A stretch of 64,000 nt of DNA. Source: Microtetraspora niveoalba. GTDB lineage: Bacteria > Actinomycetota > Actinomycetes > Streptosporangiales > Streptosporangiaceae. The notes beneath the pieces are model-generated. The model had not been told where the DNA came from and ran no database searches. It worked only from the letters and a program-made list of their open reading frames with translations. Below, piece by piece: positions 32,742-41,735 of the stretch (its first letter is position 1; each line of letters begins with the position of its first letter). The translations under genes were made by a program, and so were the position numbers. The stretch is taken from NCBI RefSeq assembly GCF_001570405.1, contig NZ_BBYM01000004.1, forward strand, positions 62,001 to 126,000, in the 5' to 3' direction.

Positions 32742-33500
32742 ATGGCTGTTTCCCCTTCGTCGTCCCCGTCGTTGTCGTCGTCCGCGTTCGCGGCCCGGGT
32801 CGCCCTGGTCGGCGACCGCTCCCCTCATGTGCGCGCGCACGTGCGCGTCCCCTTCCTGCTGGACGCGTTGCGTGAGCGGGAGCTGCTCGACCTGGACGTG
32901 TACTGGATCCCCACGGATGAGGTGGGGGACGGCGGTGTCGTGGCGGGGTTCGACGGGATCTGGCTGGTGCCGGGCAGCCCCTACCGCAGTGAGGAGGGGG
33001 CGGTCGCGGCGGTGCGCGCGGCGCGGGAGGCCGGGATCCCGTTCCTCGGCACGTGCGGCGGCTTCCAGCACGCGCTGCTGGAGTACGCGCGGAACGTGTG
33101 CGGGCTGGCGGGCGCGTCGCACGGCGAGAACGGGCCGGGCGGCGGCCAGTGGGTGATCGCGCCGCTGGCGTGTTCGCTGGTCGGGCATCAGGGGGTGGTG
33201 CGGGTGGCGGCCGGGTCGCTGGCCGAGGAGGTGCTTGGGACGAACCGGACGATGGAGCGCTACCACTGTTCGTACGGGCTGAACCCGGATTATCTGGATG
33301 TTCTGCGCGAGCACGGCATGCGTTTCACCGGTGTCGACGAGGAGGGGGCCGCGCGGGTGGCCGAGCTGGCGGGCCATCCGTTCTTCCTGTGCACGCTGTT
33401 CCAGCCGGAGCTGGGCGGGGACGAGGGCCGGCCGCATCCGGTGATCCGGGCCTTCGCGGCGGCCGCGGCCCGGCGCGCCGCGGCACGGGAACGCGCCTGA
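32742..33500 (+). CDS. CTP-synthase C-terminal-like glutamine amidotransferase domain protein
   Basis: A 252-residue stand-alone class I amidotransferase-like protein of the group annotated as CTP synthase C-terminal-region-related. The nucleophile elbow FLGTCGGFQHALLEYARN has the Cys, but the catalytic HPE triad segment reads LFQPEL, with Gln in place of His. YHCSYGLNPDYLDVL is also typical of this group. The ATG at 32742 has GAGGATGG upstream. Function unknown; glutaminase activity is doubtful. Divergent from LysR. Confidence 0.8.
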   Translation: MAVSPSSSPSLSSSAFAARVALVGDRSPHVRAHVRVPFLLDALRERELLDLDVYWIPTDEVGDGGVVAGFDGIWLVPGSPYRSEEGAVAAVRAAREAGIPFLGTCGGFQHALLEYARNVCGLAGASHGENGPGGGQWVIAPLACSLVGHQGVVRVAAGSLAEEVLGTNRTMERYHCSYGLNPDYLDVLREHGMRFTGVDEEGAARVAELAGHPFFLCTLFQPELGGDEGRPHPVIRAFAAAAARRAAARERA

Positions 33501-33573
33501 TCGTGCTCTCCTCGCCCGCCGCGGGCATGACCCCCTCCGATTACGGACAGTTACCACGTGGAGGGAGGGGGTC

Positions 33574-34896
33574 GTGGGGAGGCTGATCGCGGGGCGGGCG
33601 GTGGCGGTGGCGCTGCTGCTCGGCGGCTGCCAGGCCGTCGTGGTGGAGGACGGCGGGAGGCCGGTCGCCGTCGTCTCCCCCTCCCGCCACGGCGCGCCGT
33701 CCGGTGCATCACCTGGGACGACCCCGCGACCCCGGGTGACGCCGCGCCAGTACACGGCCAAGGGCCGGCTCACCGTGAGCCGGGGGGCGGTGAGCAGGAC
33801 GGGCGGCGACTTCCGTGCCGAGGGCGTCAACGAGTCGGCGATCCTCGTGGACGGCCCGGGGAGGCTGACCCTGGTCCATCCGAAGGTCGACAAGAACGGC
33901 GACTCCGCGTCGTACAGCGAGAGCAGCTTCTTCGGGGTGAACGCGGCGCTGCTGGCCCAGTCGGGCGGGGTCGCGGCGATCTCGGGCGGCTCGGTGACGA
34001 CGGACGGCGTGGGCGCGAGCGCCCTTTTCGCCTACGGGGAGAACTCCTCGGTCACGATGACGGGCGGCACGATCGAGACGTCCGCCGACTACTCCCACGG
34101 GGGTGTGGCGGCCGACACCGCGCGGACGACGCTGGCCAGGGTGAAGGTCGCCACGGCGGGCGCCCACTCCGCGGCGGTGATCGCGGCGCGGGGCGGCGGC
34201 GTGGTGACGGTGGTCGGCGGTGAGCTGTCCACCTCCGGCCCGCTGTCCGCGGGGGCGTACAGCATGGGGTCGGTGACGGGCGTGGGAGCCCGCATGGAGT
34301 CGGAGAAGGCCGAGGGGCTGGTCGTCGACGGGGCGAGCCGGATCTCGGTCAAGGACTGCCTGGTGCGGGGCGTGGTCGGGGCCCGGCTGTACCGGCTCGG
34401 CGGCCGGCGCCAGGGGCCCGGCGTGCTGACCGTGGAGGGCGGGCGGCTGCTGGCGGACGACGGCGAGACGTTCGTGGTCAGCGGCACGACCGCGTTGATC
34501 ACGGCGCGGCGGGGGGTGCGGGTGCGCAACAACGGGCGGCTGCTGAGCGCCGGCCCGATGGGGCGGGCGACCCTGGTGGTGGAGGGCAGCGCCCTGTCCG
34601 GCGACGTGGTGGCCGACGAGACCAGCGTGGCGCGGGTGGAACTGCGGCAGGGCTCGAGCCTGAGGGGGCGGATCTCCCGGGCGGCGCTCGCGCTCGACGG
34701 GTCCAGCCGGTGGACGGTGGCCGACGATTCCGTCCTCACCGCGCTCACCGGCGTGCGGCTCAGGGGCGGGGTGGCCGAGAACGTCGTCGGGAACGGGCAC
34801 GACGTGCGCTACGAACCCCGCCTGCCCGAGAACGCTCCTCTGGGGGGCCGGTCCTACGCCCTGGTGAAAGGGGGGCGCCTGCTCCCCCGCCGCTGA
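33574..34896 (+). CDS. beta-helix lipoprotein, adhesin-like
   Basis: A 440-residue exported lipoprotein. The signal peptide ends in the lipobox LLLGGC (Cys19). The mature part is a right-handed beta-helix with repeated G-rich turns: SSFFGVNAALLAQSGGVAAI, GSVTTDGVGASALFAYGENS, GGTIETSADYSHGGVAADTA. The same layout occurs in adhesin-like proteins of anaerobic Firmicutes. GTG start at 33574 has GGAGGGAGGGGG upstream. No catalytic residues are evident. It is probably displayed on the outer face of the membrane. Confidence 0.78.
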   Translation: MGRLIAGRAVAVALLLGGCQAVVVEDGGRPVAVVSPSRHGAPSGASPGTTPRPRVTPRQYTAKGRLTVSRGAVSRTGGDFRAEGVNESAILVDGPGRLTLVHPKVDKNGDSASYSESSFFGVNAALLAQSGGVAAISGGSVTTDGVGASALFAYGENSSVTMTGGTIETSADYSHGGVAADTARTTLARVKVATAGAHSAAVIAARGGGVVTVVGGELSTSGPLSAGAYSMGSVTGVGARMESEKAEGLVVDGASRISVKDCLVRGVVGARLYRLGGRRQGPGVLTVEGGRLLADDGETFVVSGTTALITARRGVRVRNNGRLLSAGPMGRATLVVEGSALSGDVVADETSVARVELRQGSSLRGRISRAALALDGSSRWTVADDSVLTALTGVRLRGGVAENVVGNGHDVRYEPRLPENAPLGGRSYALVKGGRLLPRR

Positions 34897-34913
34897 TCTC
34901 CGGGCCCGGCGGG

Positions 34914-35315
34914 TCAGCCGAGTTCGTAGTCGAGGACGAAGGAGTGCCGGCCGTCCTCGACGATGATCCTTCCTTCCCCGCGCAGGCCGGTGAGCTCGCC
35001 GGTGCCGGAGGTGGGGACGATCAGCCAGCGCATCCACTGCTCGCCGTTCTCGCTGCCGGCGCTGTGCTGCAGGACGAAGGTGCCCGACCGGCCGCCCAGG
35101 GCGCCCTCGACGTGTTCGATCCCGGTGTACGCGGCGGGGCCGGCGTCGGTGGCGACGGTGAGGATCTCGGTGGTGCTGGATCCCTCGAGGTCGCCCTTGA
35201 ACGCCTTGGTGAGGCGTACGCGGGTGATCGTCGCACCCTCCCGCTTGTCCGTGGCCATCTCGGTCCAGTCGGTGATCTCGAAGGTGCCGGTCGCGTGCCT
35301 GGTCATCGTGGTCAT
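34914..35315 (-). CDS. DUF3224 family protein
   Basis: A 133-residue beta-barrel-type protein: GTFEITDWTEMATDKREGAT, TRVRLTKAFKGDLEGSSTTE, and a C-terminal GLRGEGRIIVEDGRHSFVLD segment typical of DUF3224 (related to allene-oxide-cyclase-like barrels). The second ATG (35313-35315) fits the domain better than the upstream GTG/ATG. It is convergent with the lipoprotein gene. Function unknown. Confidence 0.85.
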   Translation of the reverse strand: MTTMTRHATGTFEITDWTEMATDKREGATITRVRLTKAFKGDLEGSSTTEILTVATDAGPAAYTGIEHVEGALGGRSGTFVLQHSAGSENGEQWMRWLIVPTSGTGELTGLRGEGRIIVEDGRHSFVLDYELG

Positions 35316-35503
35316 CTCGCTCTTCGTCGCCGGATGAGGTCTGCCGGGCATCCGGTGGGACGCCGACGTCCACGAGCATGCATCGTGTACCTGTCAGACG
35401 GCGTCAGGTAGGCCCCGGTCTCCTGTCCCCGGCCCGCGGCGCGAAGCAGGGCGGGCGTCACCGGCGGCCACCGGGACTCCGCGGGCGGGCAGCGCGACAG
35501 CGG

Positions 35504-35773
35504 CTACGAGACGGCTTCCAGCGGTAGGTCGTTGCCGCGCCAGGTGGCTGCCAACTCCTGAAGCGGCACGTTGAGCGCCTCGCCGAGGCAGACGATCGTG
35601 CCGAATCCGGGGGACGGCAGTCGTCCGCTCTCGATCTTGCGCAGGGTTTCCGGCGAGATGCCGGCCGCGTGCGCGACTTCCGCCAGGTCGCGTCCCGCTC
35701 GCGCCTGGCGCAGCAGGGCACCCAGGCGCCTGCCGGCTTCGATCTGCTCAGGTGTGAGCGGTTGACGGACCAT
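35504..35773 (-). CDS. XRE-family helix-turn-helix regulator
   Basis: An 89-residue DNA-binding protein: RLGALLRQARAGRDLAEVAH, AAGISPETLRKIESGRLPSP, then a third helix region. It is divergent from a methionine aminopeptidase gene and separated from it by a paired inverted-repeat operator, so it probably represses both. This gene pair is common in actinomycetes. Confidence 0.88.
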   Translation of the reverse strand: MVRQPLTPEQIEAGRRLGALLRQARAGRDLAEVAHAAGISPETLRKIESGRLPSPGFGTIVCLGEALNVPLQELAATWRGNDLPLEAVS

Positions 35774-35790
35774 GCACCCAGAATAGGGCT

Positions 35791-35836
35791 GGTATTACTA
35801 TACCGGCAAGTGTTAGCGTGACGGTATAGTAATACC
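35791..35836. promoter_or_regulatory. paired operator between XRE regulator and map
   Basis: GGTATTACTATACCG (35791-35805) and its exact complement (35822-35836) form 15-bp inverted arms around 16 bases. Each arm is itself a near-palindrome (GGTAT-N4-ATACC), so two regulator dimers can bind. The AT-rich arms also overlap likely -10 sequences. Confidence 0.8.
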
Positions 35837-35860
35837 AACATCCTGAGACGCGAGGTATTC

Positions 35861-36685
35861 GTGATCGAGCTGAAGACGCCTGCGGAGATCCAACGCATGC
35901 ATGTGGCCGGGCGTTTCGTCGCCGAGGTGCTCTCCGAGGTCGGCCGACTCGCTGACGTGGGCGTCAACCTGTTGGACCTGGAGCACCACGTGCGCGGCAT
36001 GATCGAACGGCGCGGGGCAGAGTCGTGCTACTGGGACTACGCGCCGTCCTTCGGGCGCGGCCCGTTCCGCAACGTCATCTGCCTGTCCGTCAACGACGCC
36101 GTCCTGCACGGCCTCCCCCACAACTACACGCTGCGCGACGGGGACGTGCTCAGCGCGGACCTGGCGGTCAGTGTCGACGGCTGGGTGGCCGATTCGGCGC
36201 GCACGGTCGTCGTCGGCACCGCTGCCGAGGAGGACCTGCGGATCATCCGCGCCACCGAGGAAGCGTTGGAGGCGGCGATCGAGGTGGCACGTCCGGGCAA
36301 CCGCCTGGGCGACATCTCGGCGGCCATCTGGGCGGTGGCCCGCGACTACGGCTATCCGGTCAACACCGAGTTCGGTGGCCACGGCATCGGCCGCACCATG
36401 CACGAGGAGCTCCACGTTTCCAACAAGGGCCGGGCAGGCCGCGGTCTGACGCTCCGGCCGGGGCTGACCCTCGCGCTCGAACCCTGGTTCGCGCGGACGA
36501 CCGACCGGATCGTGTACGACGCCGACGGCTGGACCATCCGGTCGGCCGACGGCTCACGCACGGCCCACTCCGAGCACACGATCGCCATCACCGAGGACGC
36601 CCCCTTGGTGCTCACCCGGCGTGAATCGGAGAACCCGGCAACGCGGGCCGATTCCGCCAGTCGGCTATCCGCTAAGGACGCCTAG
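35861..36685 (+). CDS. map: type I methionine aminopeptidase
   Basis: A 274-residue metalloprotease that removes initiator methionine. All five metal ligands are present: two Asp in DLAVSVDGWVADSART, His in GGHGIGRTMHEELHV, Glu in LTLALEPWF and Glu in TAHSEHTIAITED. GTG at 35861 has GCGAGG upstream. It is probably an accessory copy, regulated by the divergent XRE protein, since housekeeping map lies elsewhere in actinomycetes. The last 25 residues are non-conserved. Confidence 0.9.
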   Translation: MIELKTPAEIQRMHVAGRFVAEVLSEVGRLADVGVNLLDLEHHVRGMIERRGAESCYWDYAPSFGRGPFRNVICLSVNDAVLHGLPHNYTLRDGDVLSADLAVSVDGWVADSARTVVVGTAAEEDLRIIRATEEALEAAIEVARPGNRLGDISAAIWAVARDYGYPVNTEFGGHGIGRTMHEELHVSNKGRAGRGLTLRPGLTLALEPWFARTTDRIVYDADGWTIRSADGSRTAHSEHTIAITEDAPLVLTRRESENPATRADSASRLSAKDA

Positions 36686-36702
36686 ATCGCCCTGCTCAAC
36701 CG

Positions 36703-36801
36703 ATGCCGGCCGACTTCGAGGAGTTCCTGGCGAAGTTCACCGCCGAGCTCGCCGAATCCGGGGAGCTGCCGTACGTGACAGGTGGTCGGGGAGGTCGGTG
36801 A
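36703..36801 (+). pseudogene. possible N-terminal fragment of a YciI-like protein
   Basis: A 32-codon frame reads MPADFEEFLAKFTAELAESG then ELPYVT before leaving any recognisable pattern. The helix resembles the YciI-family segment preceding a GEL turn. The 3' part is antisense to the end of the HAD gene. The identification rests on about 22 residues. Confidence 0.3.
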
Positions 36802-37492
36802 GTCGTTCGATGCGGAGCACCGTCTCGTCTGCCGTCGGCGACGGTCCACCGGTGACGAAGTCGATGCCGCGGTCCAGCCAGATGCCGGTGAGCCCGGCGA
36901 GCGCGGCTGCGTTCACGTCGCTTTCCAGCATGTCGCCCACGTTGACCGCCTGCGCGGGGTCCGTCCCCATCCACCGGCAGGCGGCGGCGTAGGCGGCGGG
37001 CTTGGCCGCGCCGAGCTCGGTCGGGGTCAGGACGGCTTCGAAGTATTCGAGGAGGCCGAAGCGGGCGAGCTTGGTGCGCTGCTGCTCGGGGTTCCCGTTG
37101 GTGAGAACGGCCAGACGCGGTCCTCGGGGAAGCCGTTTCAGGGTCTCCAGGCATGGCTGGACATCGGGATAGCACCGCCAGGACTCCTCGAACACGGTGA
37201 GGTAGCGCTCGGCGATCCAGGCGTCCAGAAGGCCGGGACTTTCAGGAACCGGCTCGCCGAGCATCGGCAGGAAGGAACGGAGCCTGCGCCGGTGGTGCTC
37301 AGCGAAGGAGCACTGACCGGCCAGGTATTCCCGCATGTGGCGGCCCTCCAGCGTCCACCACAACGTCACCAGCTCCTCCGGTGAAGCCGTCGCGTTCGGC
37401 GTGGCCCGGACGATCTGGCCGATCGTTTCCAGGACCGCGCTTCGGTGATCGACCAGGGTGCCGTCCAGATCGAAGAAGATCACATCCGCCAT
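36737..37492 (-). CDS. HAD-superfamily hydrolase
   Basis: A 251-residue phosphatase-type HAD protein. Motif I is FFDLDGTLVDHRS, motif II LAVLTNGNPEQQRTK, motif III Lys in GAAKPAAYAAACRWMG, motif IV VNVGDMLESDV. The cap is inserted after motif I. The last ~20 residues (SRTAAPRIRRARR) probably run past the ancestral stop into the adjacent fragment. Substrate unknown. Confidence 0.87.
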   Translation of the reverse strand: MADVIFFDLDGTLVDHRSAVLETIGQIVRATPNATASPEELVTLWWTLEGRHMREYLAGQCSFAEHHRRRLRSFLPMLGEPVPESPGLLDAWIAERYLTVFEESWRCYPDVQPCLETLKRLPRGPRLAVLTNGNPEQQRTKLARFGLLEYFEAVLTPTELGAAKPAAYAAACRWMGTDPAQAVNVGDMLESDVNAAALAGLTGIWLDRGIDFVTGGPSPTADETVLRIERLTDLPDHLSRTAAPRIRRARR

Positions 37493-37916
37493 AGGGTGAT
37501 CATCTCGTGGCGCTTGTCCCTGACGCCAGATGGGGGCGCGGCAACCTTGGCCCCCTCGGCCCCATCTGCCTGAGGTGCCCGTCACGGGCCTTGCGCGGAG
37601 GCTGCCGACGTCTTGGCCGCCTTCCTGACGGCTTTGCACCAACCCGCCCCCAACCGGGCTCCCACCGGCCGGGACCGCGGAGGGCCGCCGGCCGACTACG
37701 CCGAGGGTTCGCCAAGCAGCTCGCCTCGGCCACCGAGATGGGGCTGATCCCCCGCCCGACGGGCGAGCCGCATCGGGCGGTGAGGTGTCCGGCGGACCCG
37801 GCCGCACGCCTGTCATCCGCGCGGCTGATCGCCATCCCCCGCGCGGCGGACGCGCGGTGCGGGGCGGCCTTTCTAGCGTTACCCGTCCAGGGAGATCACG
37901 ACGTGTGAGGTGGATC
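37493..37916. other. 424-base intergenic region with one hairpin
   Basis: No gene is supported here. CAGATGGGG (37527-37535) pairs with CCCCATCTG (37560-37568) as a possible hairpin in the leader side of the HAD gene. The rest is high-GC sequence without codon-like pattern that I could assign. Confidence 0.4.
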
Positions 37917-38522
37917 ATGGTGGGGACGCGCAACAGGATCGGCCGGGGTGGGTGGCTGGCTGCCGGGGTGGCGGCGGGGTTGGTCGTGGGCGGGGCCGGG
38001 GTGGCGGTGGCCGCGCCGGCCCCGGCGCCGGAGATCGTGGCGTGCGTGGGACCCGACCGAGTGCTGCGCCTGCCCGGCGGTGCCACGAGCAGCCCGCCGG
38101 CGAGCGTGGCGGCGGCCACGGGAGAGGCGGCGGAATGCGCCTCCAGCGAGATCCGGATGACCTGGAGCGAGACAGGCCCGCAGGGCCCCCGGGGGCCGGC
38201 GGGGGAGGCCGGTCCGGCCGGGCCGAAGGGCGACGCCGGTATCTCCGGGCTGGAGTGGATCTACAAGCGCATCACCATCCCCGCCAACGACGAGAGCTAC
38301 CAGCAGATCCTCTGCCCGGAGGGCAAGGTGGCCATCAACGGGTCGTACAACTTCCTGAGGGCCGAGTCGCCCATGCCCGGGTATCCGCTCACCTCCGTAT
38401 CCGTTGGCCTGTGGGGTAGAATCCCCGATTCCCTGCCCAATGAGTGGGGCATCAGGTACCACAGCAAGAACCCCTACAAGGTCTGGCTCGACCTGGGGGT
38501 CCTGTGTGCCACCGCCTCTTGA
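37917..38522 (+). CDS. secreted protein with a short collagen-like segment
   Basis: A 201-residue exported protein. The signal peptide ends near VAVAAPAPA. A Gly-X-Y stretch of about eight triplets (GPQGPRGPAGEAGPAGPKGD) sits at residues ~85-110, followed by a C-terminal domain with two Cys (ILCPEGKVAINGSYNF, LGVLCATAS) likely forming a disulfide. GAGG precedes the ATG at 37917. Such collagen-like actinomycete proteins are poorly characterised. Confidence 0.8.
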   Translation: MVGTRNRIGRGGWLAAGVAAGLVVGGAGVAVAAPAPAPEIVACVGPDRVLRLPGGATSSPPASVAAATGEAAECASSEIRMTWSETGPQGPRGPAGEAGPAGPKGDAGISGLEWIYKRITIPANDESYQQILCPEGKVAINGSYNFLRAESPMPGYPLTSVSVGLWGRIPDSLPNEWGIRYHSKNPYKVWLDLGVLCATAS

Positions 38523-38712
38523 TGAGGGCCGGCGGAGCCATGGGCCGCCGTTGCGGGTGCGGTCGTCGCCACGCCGATCCATGCCGTCATGCCGCACTCG
38601 CCCTGGGCACAGCCTTGTCGCCTCGGATGCGGGCTTCTGGCTCGGGTCAGCGCATGTCCGCTGAGGCGGCTCTCGCACACCTGGCGGACCAGGCCTGGAG
38701 TGGGCGCGGTTC

Positions 38713-39303
38713 CTACGCGGTCCCCGACATGCCTTTCGCCTGCCACGTGTCACGCAGTGTCTTCAGGGCACCGCCCCAGGCGAGGAGCTCGTCCAGCATG
38801 GCAGTGACCGCATCGGCGTGGTGGGCCGCCGGGGTAAGGACGTGGAAGTTCTCGAAGTCCGTGGCCAGGGACAGCGCGATCTGGGTGCGTACGTCGGCGA
38901 CGTGCAGTTCACCCATGATCAGGCGCAGGTGCTCCACAGCTCGGACGCCTCCCGCACTGCCATAGCTGACGAAGGCGGCGGCTTTGTTGTTCCATTCGGC
39001 GTACAGGAAGTCGATGGCGTTCTTCAGTACGCCTGACGTCGAGTGGTTGTACTCGGGGGTGACGAACACGTACGCGTCGAAGGACGCGATCTTGTCGGCC
39101 CAGGCCCTGGTGTGCGCGTTGGCGTAGTGGCCCATCGCCGGTGGCAGCGCCTCGTCCAGGTGCGGCAGGTGGAAGTCCTTGAGATCGACGATCTCGAACG
39201 AGGCGTCGTCCCGTCCGGCCGCCAGATCGTGAACCCAGCGTGCCACGGCCTCGCCGTTGCGTCCCGGGCGGGTGCTGCCGATGATGATGCCTACTTTGAT
39301 CAT
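38713..39303 (-). CDS. NADPH-dependent FMN reductase
   Basis: A 196-residue flavodoxin-like reductase. The FMN phosphate loop is IIIGSTRPGRNGEAVARW, and VFVTPEYNHSTSGVLKNAID is the family's central motif, followed by FVSYGSAGGVRAVEHLR. It lies 33 bases after the MFS gene in the operon quinone reductase-MFS-FMN reductase, divergent from a TetR gene. Likely reduces quinones or azo compounds. Confidence 0.9.
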   Translation of the reverse strand: MIKVGIIIGSTRPGRNGEAVARWVHDLAAGRDDASFEIVDLKDFHLPHLDEALPPAMGHYANAHTRAWADKIASFDAYVFVTPEYNHSTSGVLKNAIDFLYAEWNNKAAAFVSYGSAGGVRAVEHLRLIMGELHVADVRTQIALSLATDFENFHVLTPAAHHADAVTAMLDELLAWGGALKTLRDTWQAKGMSGTA

Positions 39304-39336
39304 GAATACGTCCTTGGTGGGTTCGACAAGTGCCGA

Positions 39337-40701
39337 TCATTTGCGGCTGGGCAGGCTTGCGGCCATGACCAGGCCGGCCACGGTGAGGATGAACATCCAG
39401 GTGAGGGCTGGGGTGAAGCCGCCGGCCTGGAGGATGACGGCCATCAGCGCGGTGCCGGTGGCGGCGCCGATCCGTTGCACGACGGTGCTGGCGCTGGTGG
39501 CGTGCGGAATGGCGGCCGGACGCAGGGTGCGGTAGACGGCGACGCTGACGGGCAGGCCGGCGACGCCGAATCCGACTCCGCGCAGGAGCAACGCCACGCT
39601 CAGCGGGAGGGTGCCGGTGCCAGGGGTGGCGAGGACGAACGGAAGGGTGCCCACCGTGGCCGCGGCCATCCCGGCGAGGGCCAGCGGACGCGGCGGCAGA
39701 CGGTCGGCGTACCGTCCGACCAGCAGGGACGCCAGTGCGATACCGAGGGTTTGAGGGGCGAGCGCGAGCCCGGCATCGAGCGCGGACAGGCTATGCAGAC
39801 GCTGGTAGTACAACGGCAGCAGGAACATCGGCCCCCAGCTCGTGACGCCGAGGACGAACATCATGACCGTCCCCGACCGGAAGGCGCGGTCGGCGAAGAG
39901 CCGCAGGTCGAGCAGGCTCGCCTCGGTCCGGCGGAGCGAGCGTGTGATGAACGCGGTCAGGAGGCCGGCCCCCGCCACCGCCATCAGGGTCGCGGCCCCG
40001 ATCCCGTCCTGTGTCTCCAGCCCGGTCAGCGCGTGCAGCAGGGTGACCACTCCGGTCGGCAGCAGGAGCAGCCCGACAAGGTCGAGACGACGTCCGTCGC
40101 GTTCCTCATCCGGGGGGAACCACCGCCATGTCATGGCCAGCGAGACCAGGACGAGCGGCACGTTGACGAGAAAGACCCAGCGCCAGCCCCAGCCGTCGAT
40201 CAGCACGCCGCCCAGCACTGGCCCGGAGATCGGGGCGATCTGCCCGACGAAACCGACCTTGCCCATCACCCGGCCCAGGCGTTCGGGTCCCGCGGCCCGG
40301 GCCAGGACGAGCTGCGTCACAGGCAGGATCATGCCGCCACCCAGCCCTTGCAGCGTCCGGAAGGTGATGAGCGAGCCCGTCGACCATGCGGTGCCGCACA
40401 GGAGCGACCCGAGCAGGAACAGCCCCAGGGCCGTCAGCCACACGGCGCGGGCGCCGAAGCGGCCGACCGACCAGCCCACCAGCGGAATGACGGCGGTCAT
40501 CGCCAGCACGTAGGAGGTGGTGACCCACTGGATCACCGTCACCGGCGCGGCCAGGTCCCTGGCCAGCTCGTCCAGCGCCACCGCGACGATGGTGGTGTCC
40601 AGCAGCGCTGCCATCGCGCCCACCAGGACCGTCGCGGTCAGCGGCAGGAGTGCGCGGGCGGTCGTGGCAGAGGAGGCCGGGCTTGCGTTCGCCGTGCTCA
40701 C
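39337..40701 (-). CDS. MFS multidrug transporter (DHA2 type)
   Basis: A 454-residue drug/proton antiporter with about 13-14 helices. Motifs: MAALLDTTIVAVALDELARD (motif D1), LVGWSVGRFGARAVWLTALG (motif A variant), GPVLGGVLIDGWGWRWVFLV (motif C region). GTG start at 40699-40701 overlaps the quinone reductase gene by four bases. It is the middle gene of a TetR-controlled detoxification operon. Confidence 0.9.
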   Translation of the reverse strand: MSTANASPASSATTARALLPLTATVLVGAMAALLDTTIVAVALDELARDLAAPVTVIQWVTTSYVLAMTAVIPLVGWSVGRFGARAVWLTALGLFLLGSLLCGTAWSTGSLITFRTLQGLGGGMILPVTQLVLARAAGPERLGRVMGKVGFVGQIAPISGPVLGGVLIDGWGWRWVFLVNVPLVLVSLAMTWRWFPPDEERDGRRLDLVGLLLLPTGVVTLLHALTGLETQDGIGAATLMAVAGAGLLTAFITRSLRRTEASLLDLRLFADRAFRSGTVMMFVLGVTSWGPMFLLPLYYQRLHSLSALDAGLALAPQTLGIALASLLVGRYADRLPPRPLALAGMAAATVGTLPFVLATPGTGTLPLSVALLLRGVGFGVAGLPVSVAVYRTLRPAAIPHATSASTVVQRIGAATGTALMAVILQAGGFTPALTWMFILTVAGLVMAASLPSRK

Positions 40702-41645
40702 GGGATGAGCAGGGTCTTGCCGATCGTGGCGCGGGCTTCGATCGCCCGGTGCGCCTCGGCGGCCTCGGACAGAGGGTAGGTCTGGCCGACGACCGGGCGC
40801 AGCCGACCGGCCGCGGCGTGCGCGAGCGCCTCCTCGGCCAGCGCCCGGATCTCCGCAGGGGCGGGCACGCCGCCGTCGGGGACGACCGTCACATGAGGGG
40901 CCGGCTTGGTCCAGGAGCCGGAGGCCATGCCGTACACACTGGCCCGGCCGCCGGGCCGCACGGCGCGCATGCCCTGCGCGCCCACGACGCCGCCGACTCC
41001 GTCGAAGACGAGATCGACGCCTCCGCTCATCTCGGTGACCTCGCGTTCCCACCCCGGTTTGGAGTAGTCCACGTAGGCGAGAGCACCCAGCGAGGTGACC
41101 AACTCCTCCTTGCCCGGACCGCGGGCGGCGCCGACCACCTTCGCCCCCGAGGCGGCGGCCAGCTGGACCAGCAGACTGCCGACACCGCCGGCGGCCGCCT
41201 CCACCAGCACCCACTCGCCCGGACGCACCTCGGCCTGCCGGTGCAGGAGCACCGCTGTCCGCCCATCGGCCAGCAGCGCCACCGCATCCCGTAGCGTCAC
41301 CTCCGCCGGGACGGGGACGAGGTCCTCCGCCCGGGCCACGGCCAACTCCGCATAGCCGCCGGTGCCGCCTGTCGTGGTCACCACGGTCTGTCCGACCAGC
41401 GCGGCATCCGCCCCCGGGCCGACAGCCGAGACGCGCCCGCCCACCCCGTTGCCGGGGATGCGCGGAAGCGGTGGCCGCTGGTGGGCCGCGGGACCGCGAC
41501 CGGCCCGCACCTGTGTCTCGACGTACGTGATCCCGGCATAGTCCACCGCCACGAGCACCTGCCCCGGCCCCGGCACCGGGTCTTCGACCTCCCGGATGCG
41601 CAGCACCTCCGGCCCGCCGAAGCGGTCCATGACCACAGCATGCAT
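40698..41645 (-). CDS. NADPH:quinone reductase (MDR family)
   Basis: A 315-residue zinc-less medium-chain reductase. VDYAGITYVETQVRAGRG marks the N-lobe; WVLVEAAAGGVGSLLVQLAA is the NADPH motif. ATG 41643-41645 is followed 5' by two operator-like repeats shared with the divergent TetR gene. First gene of the operon with MFS and FMN reductase. Confidence 0.9.
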   Translation of the reverse strand: MHAVVMDRFGGPEVLRIREVEDPVPGPGQVLVAVDYAGITYVETQVRAGRGPAAHQRPPLPRIPGNGVGGRVSAVGPGADAALVGQTVVTTTGGTGGYAELAVARAEDLVPVPAEVTLRDAVALLADGRTAVLLHRQAEVRPGEWVLVEAAAGGVGSLLVQLAAASGAKVVGAARGPGKEELVTSLGALAYVDYSKPGWEREVTEMSGGVDLVFDGVGGVVGAQGMRAVRPGGRASVYGMASGSWTKPAPHVTVVPDGGVPAPAEIRALAEEALAHAAAGRLRPVVGQTYPLSEAAEAHRAIEARATIGKTLLIP

Positions 41646-41661
41646 GACTGCCTCCTCAATA

Positions 41662-41712
41662 GGAGCGAATCGCTCCGATTGAGAGGAACTTACAACCGGA
41701 GTAATTCGCTCC
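41662..41712. promoter_or_regulatory. two TetR operator sites
   Basis: GGAGCGAATCGCTCC (41662-41676) is a perfect palindrome around a central base, and GGAGTAATTCGCTCC (41698-41712) is a near copy, 36 bases apart. They lie in the 90-base region between the quinone reductase and TetR starts, matching the arrangement of many TetR-controlled quinone reductase operons. Confidence 0.8.
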
Positions 41713-41735
41713 GCAAGTTCGGGTATCCTGCCGGC

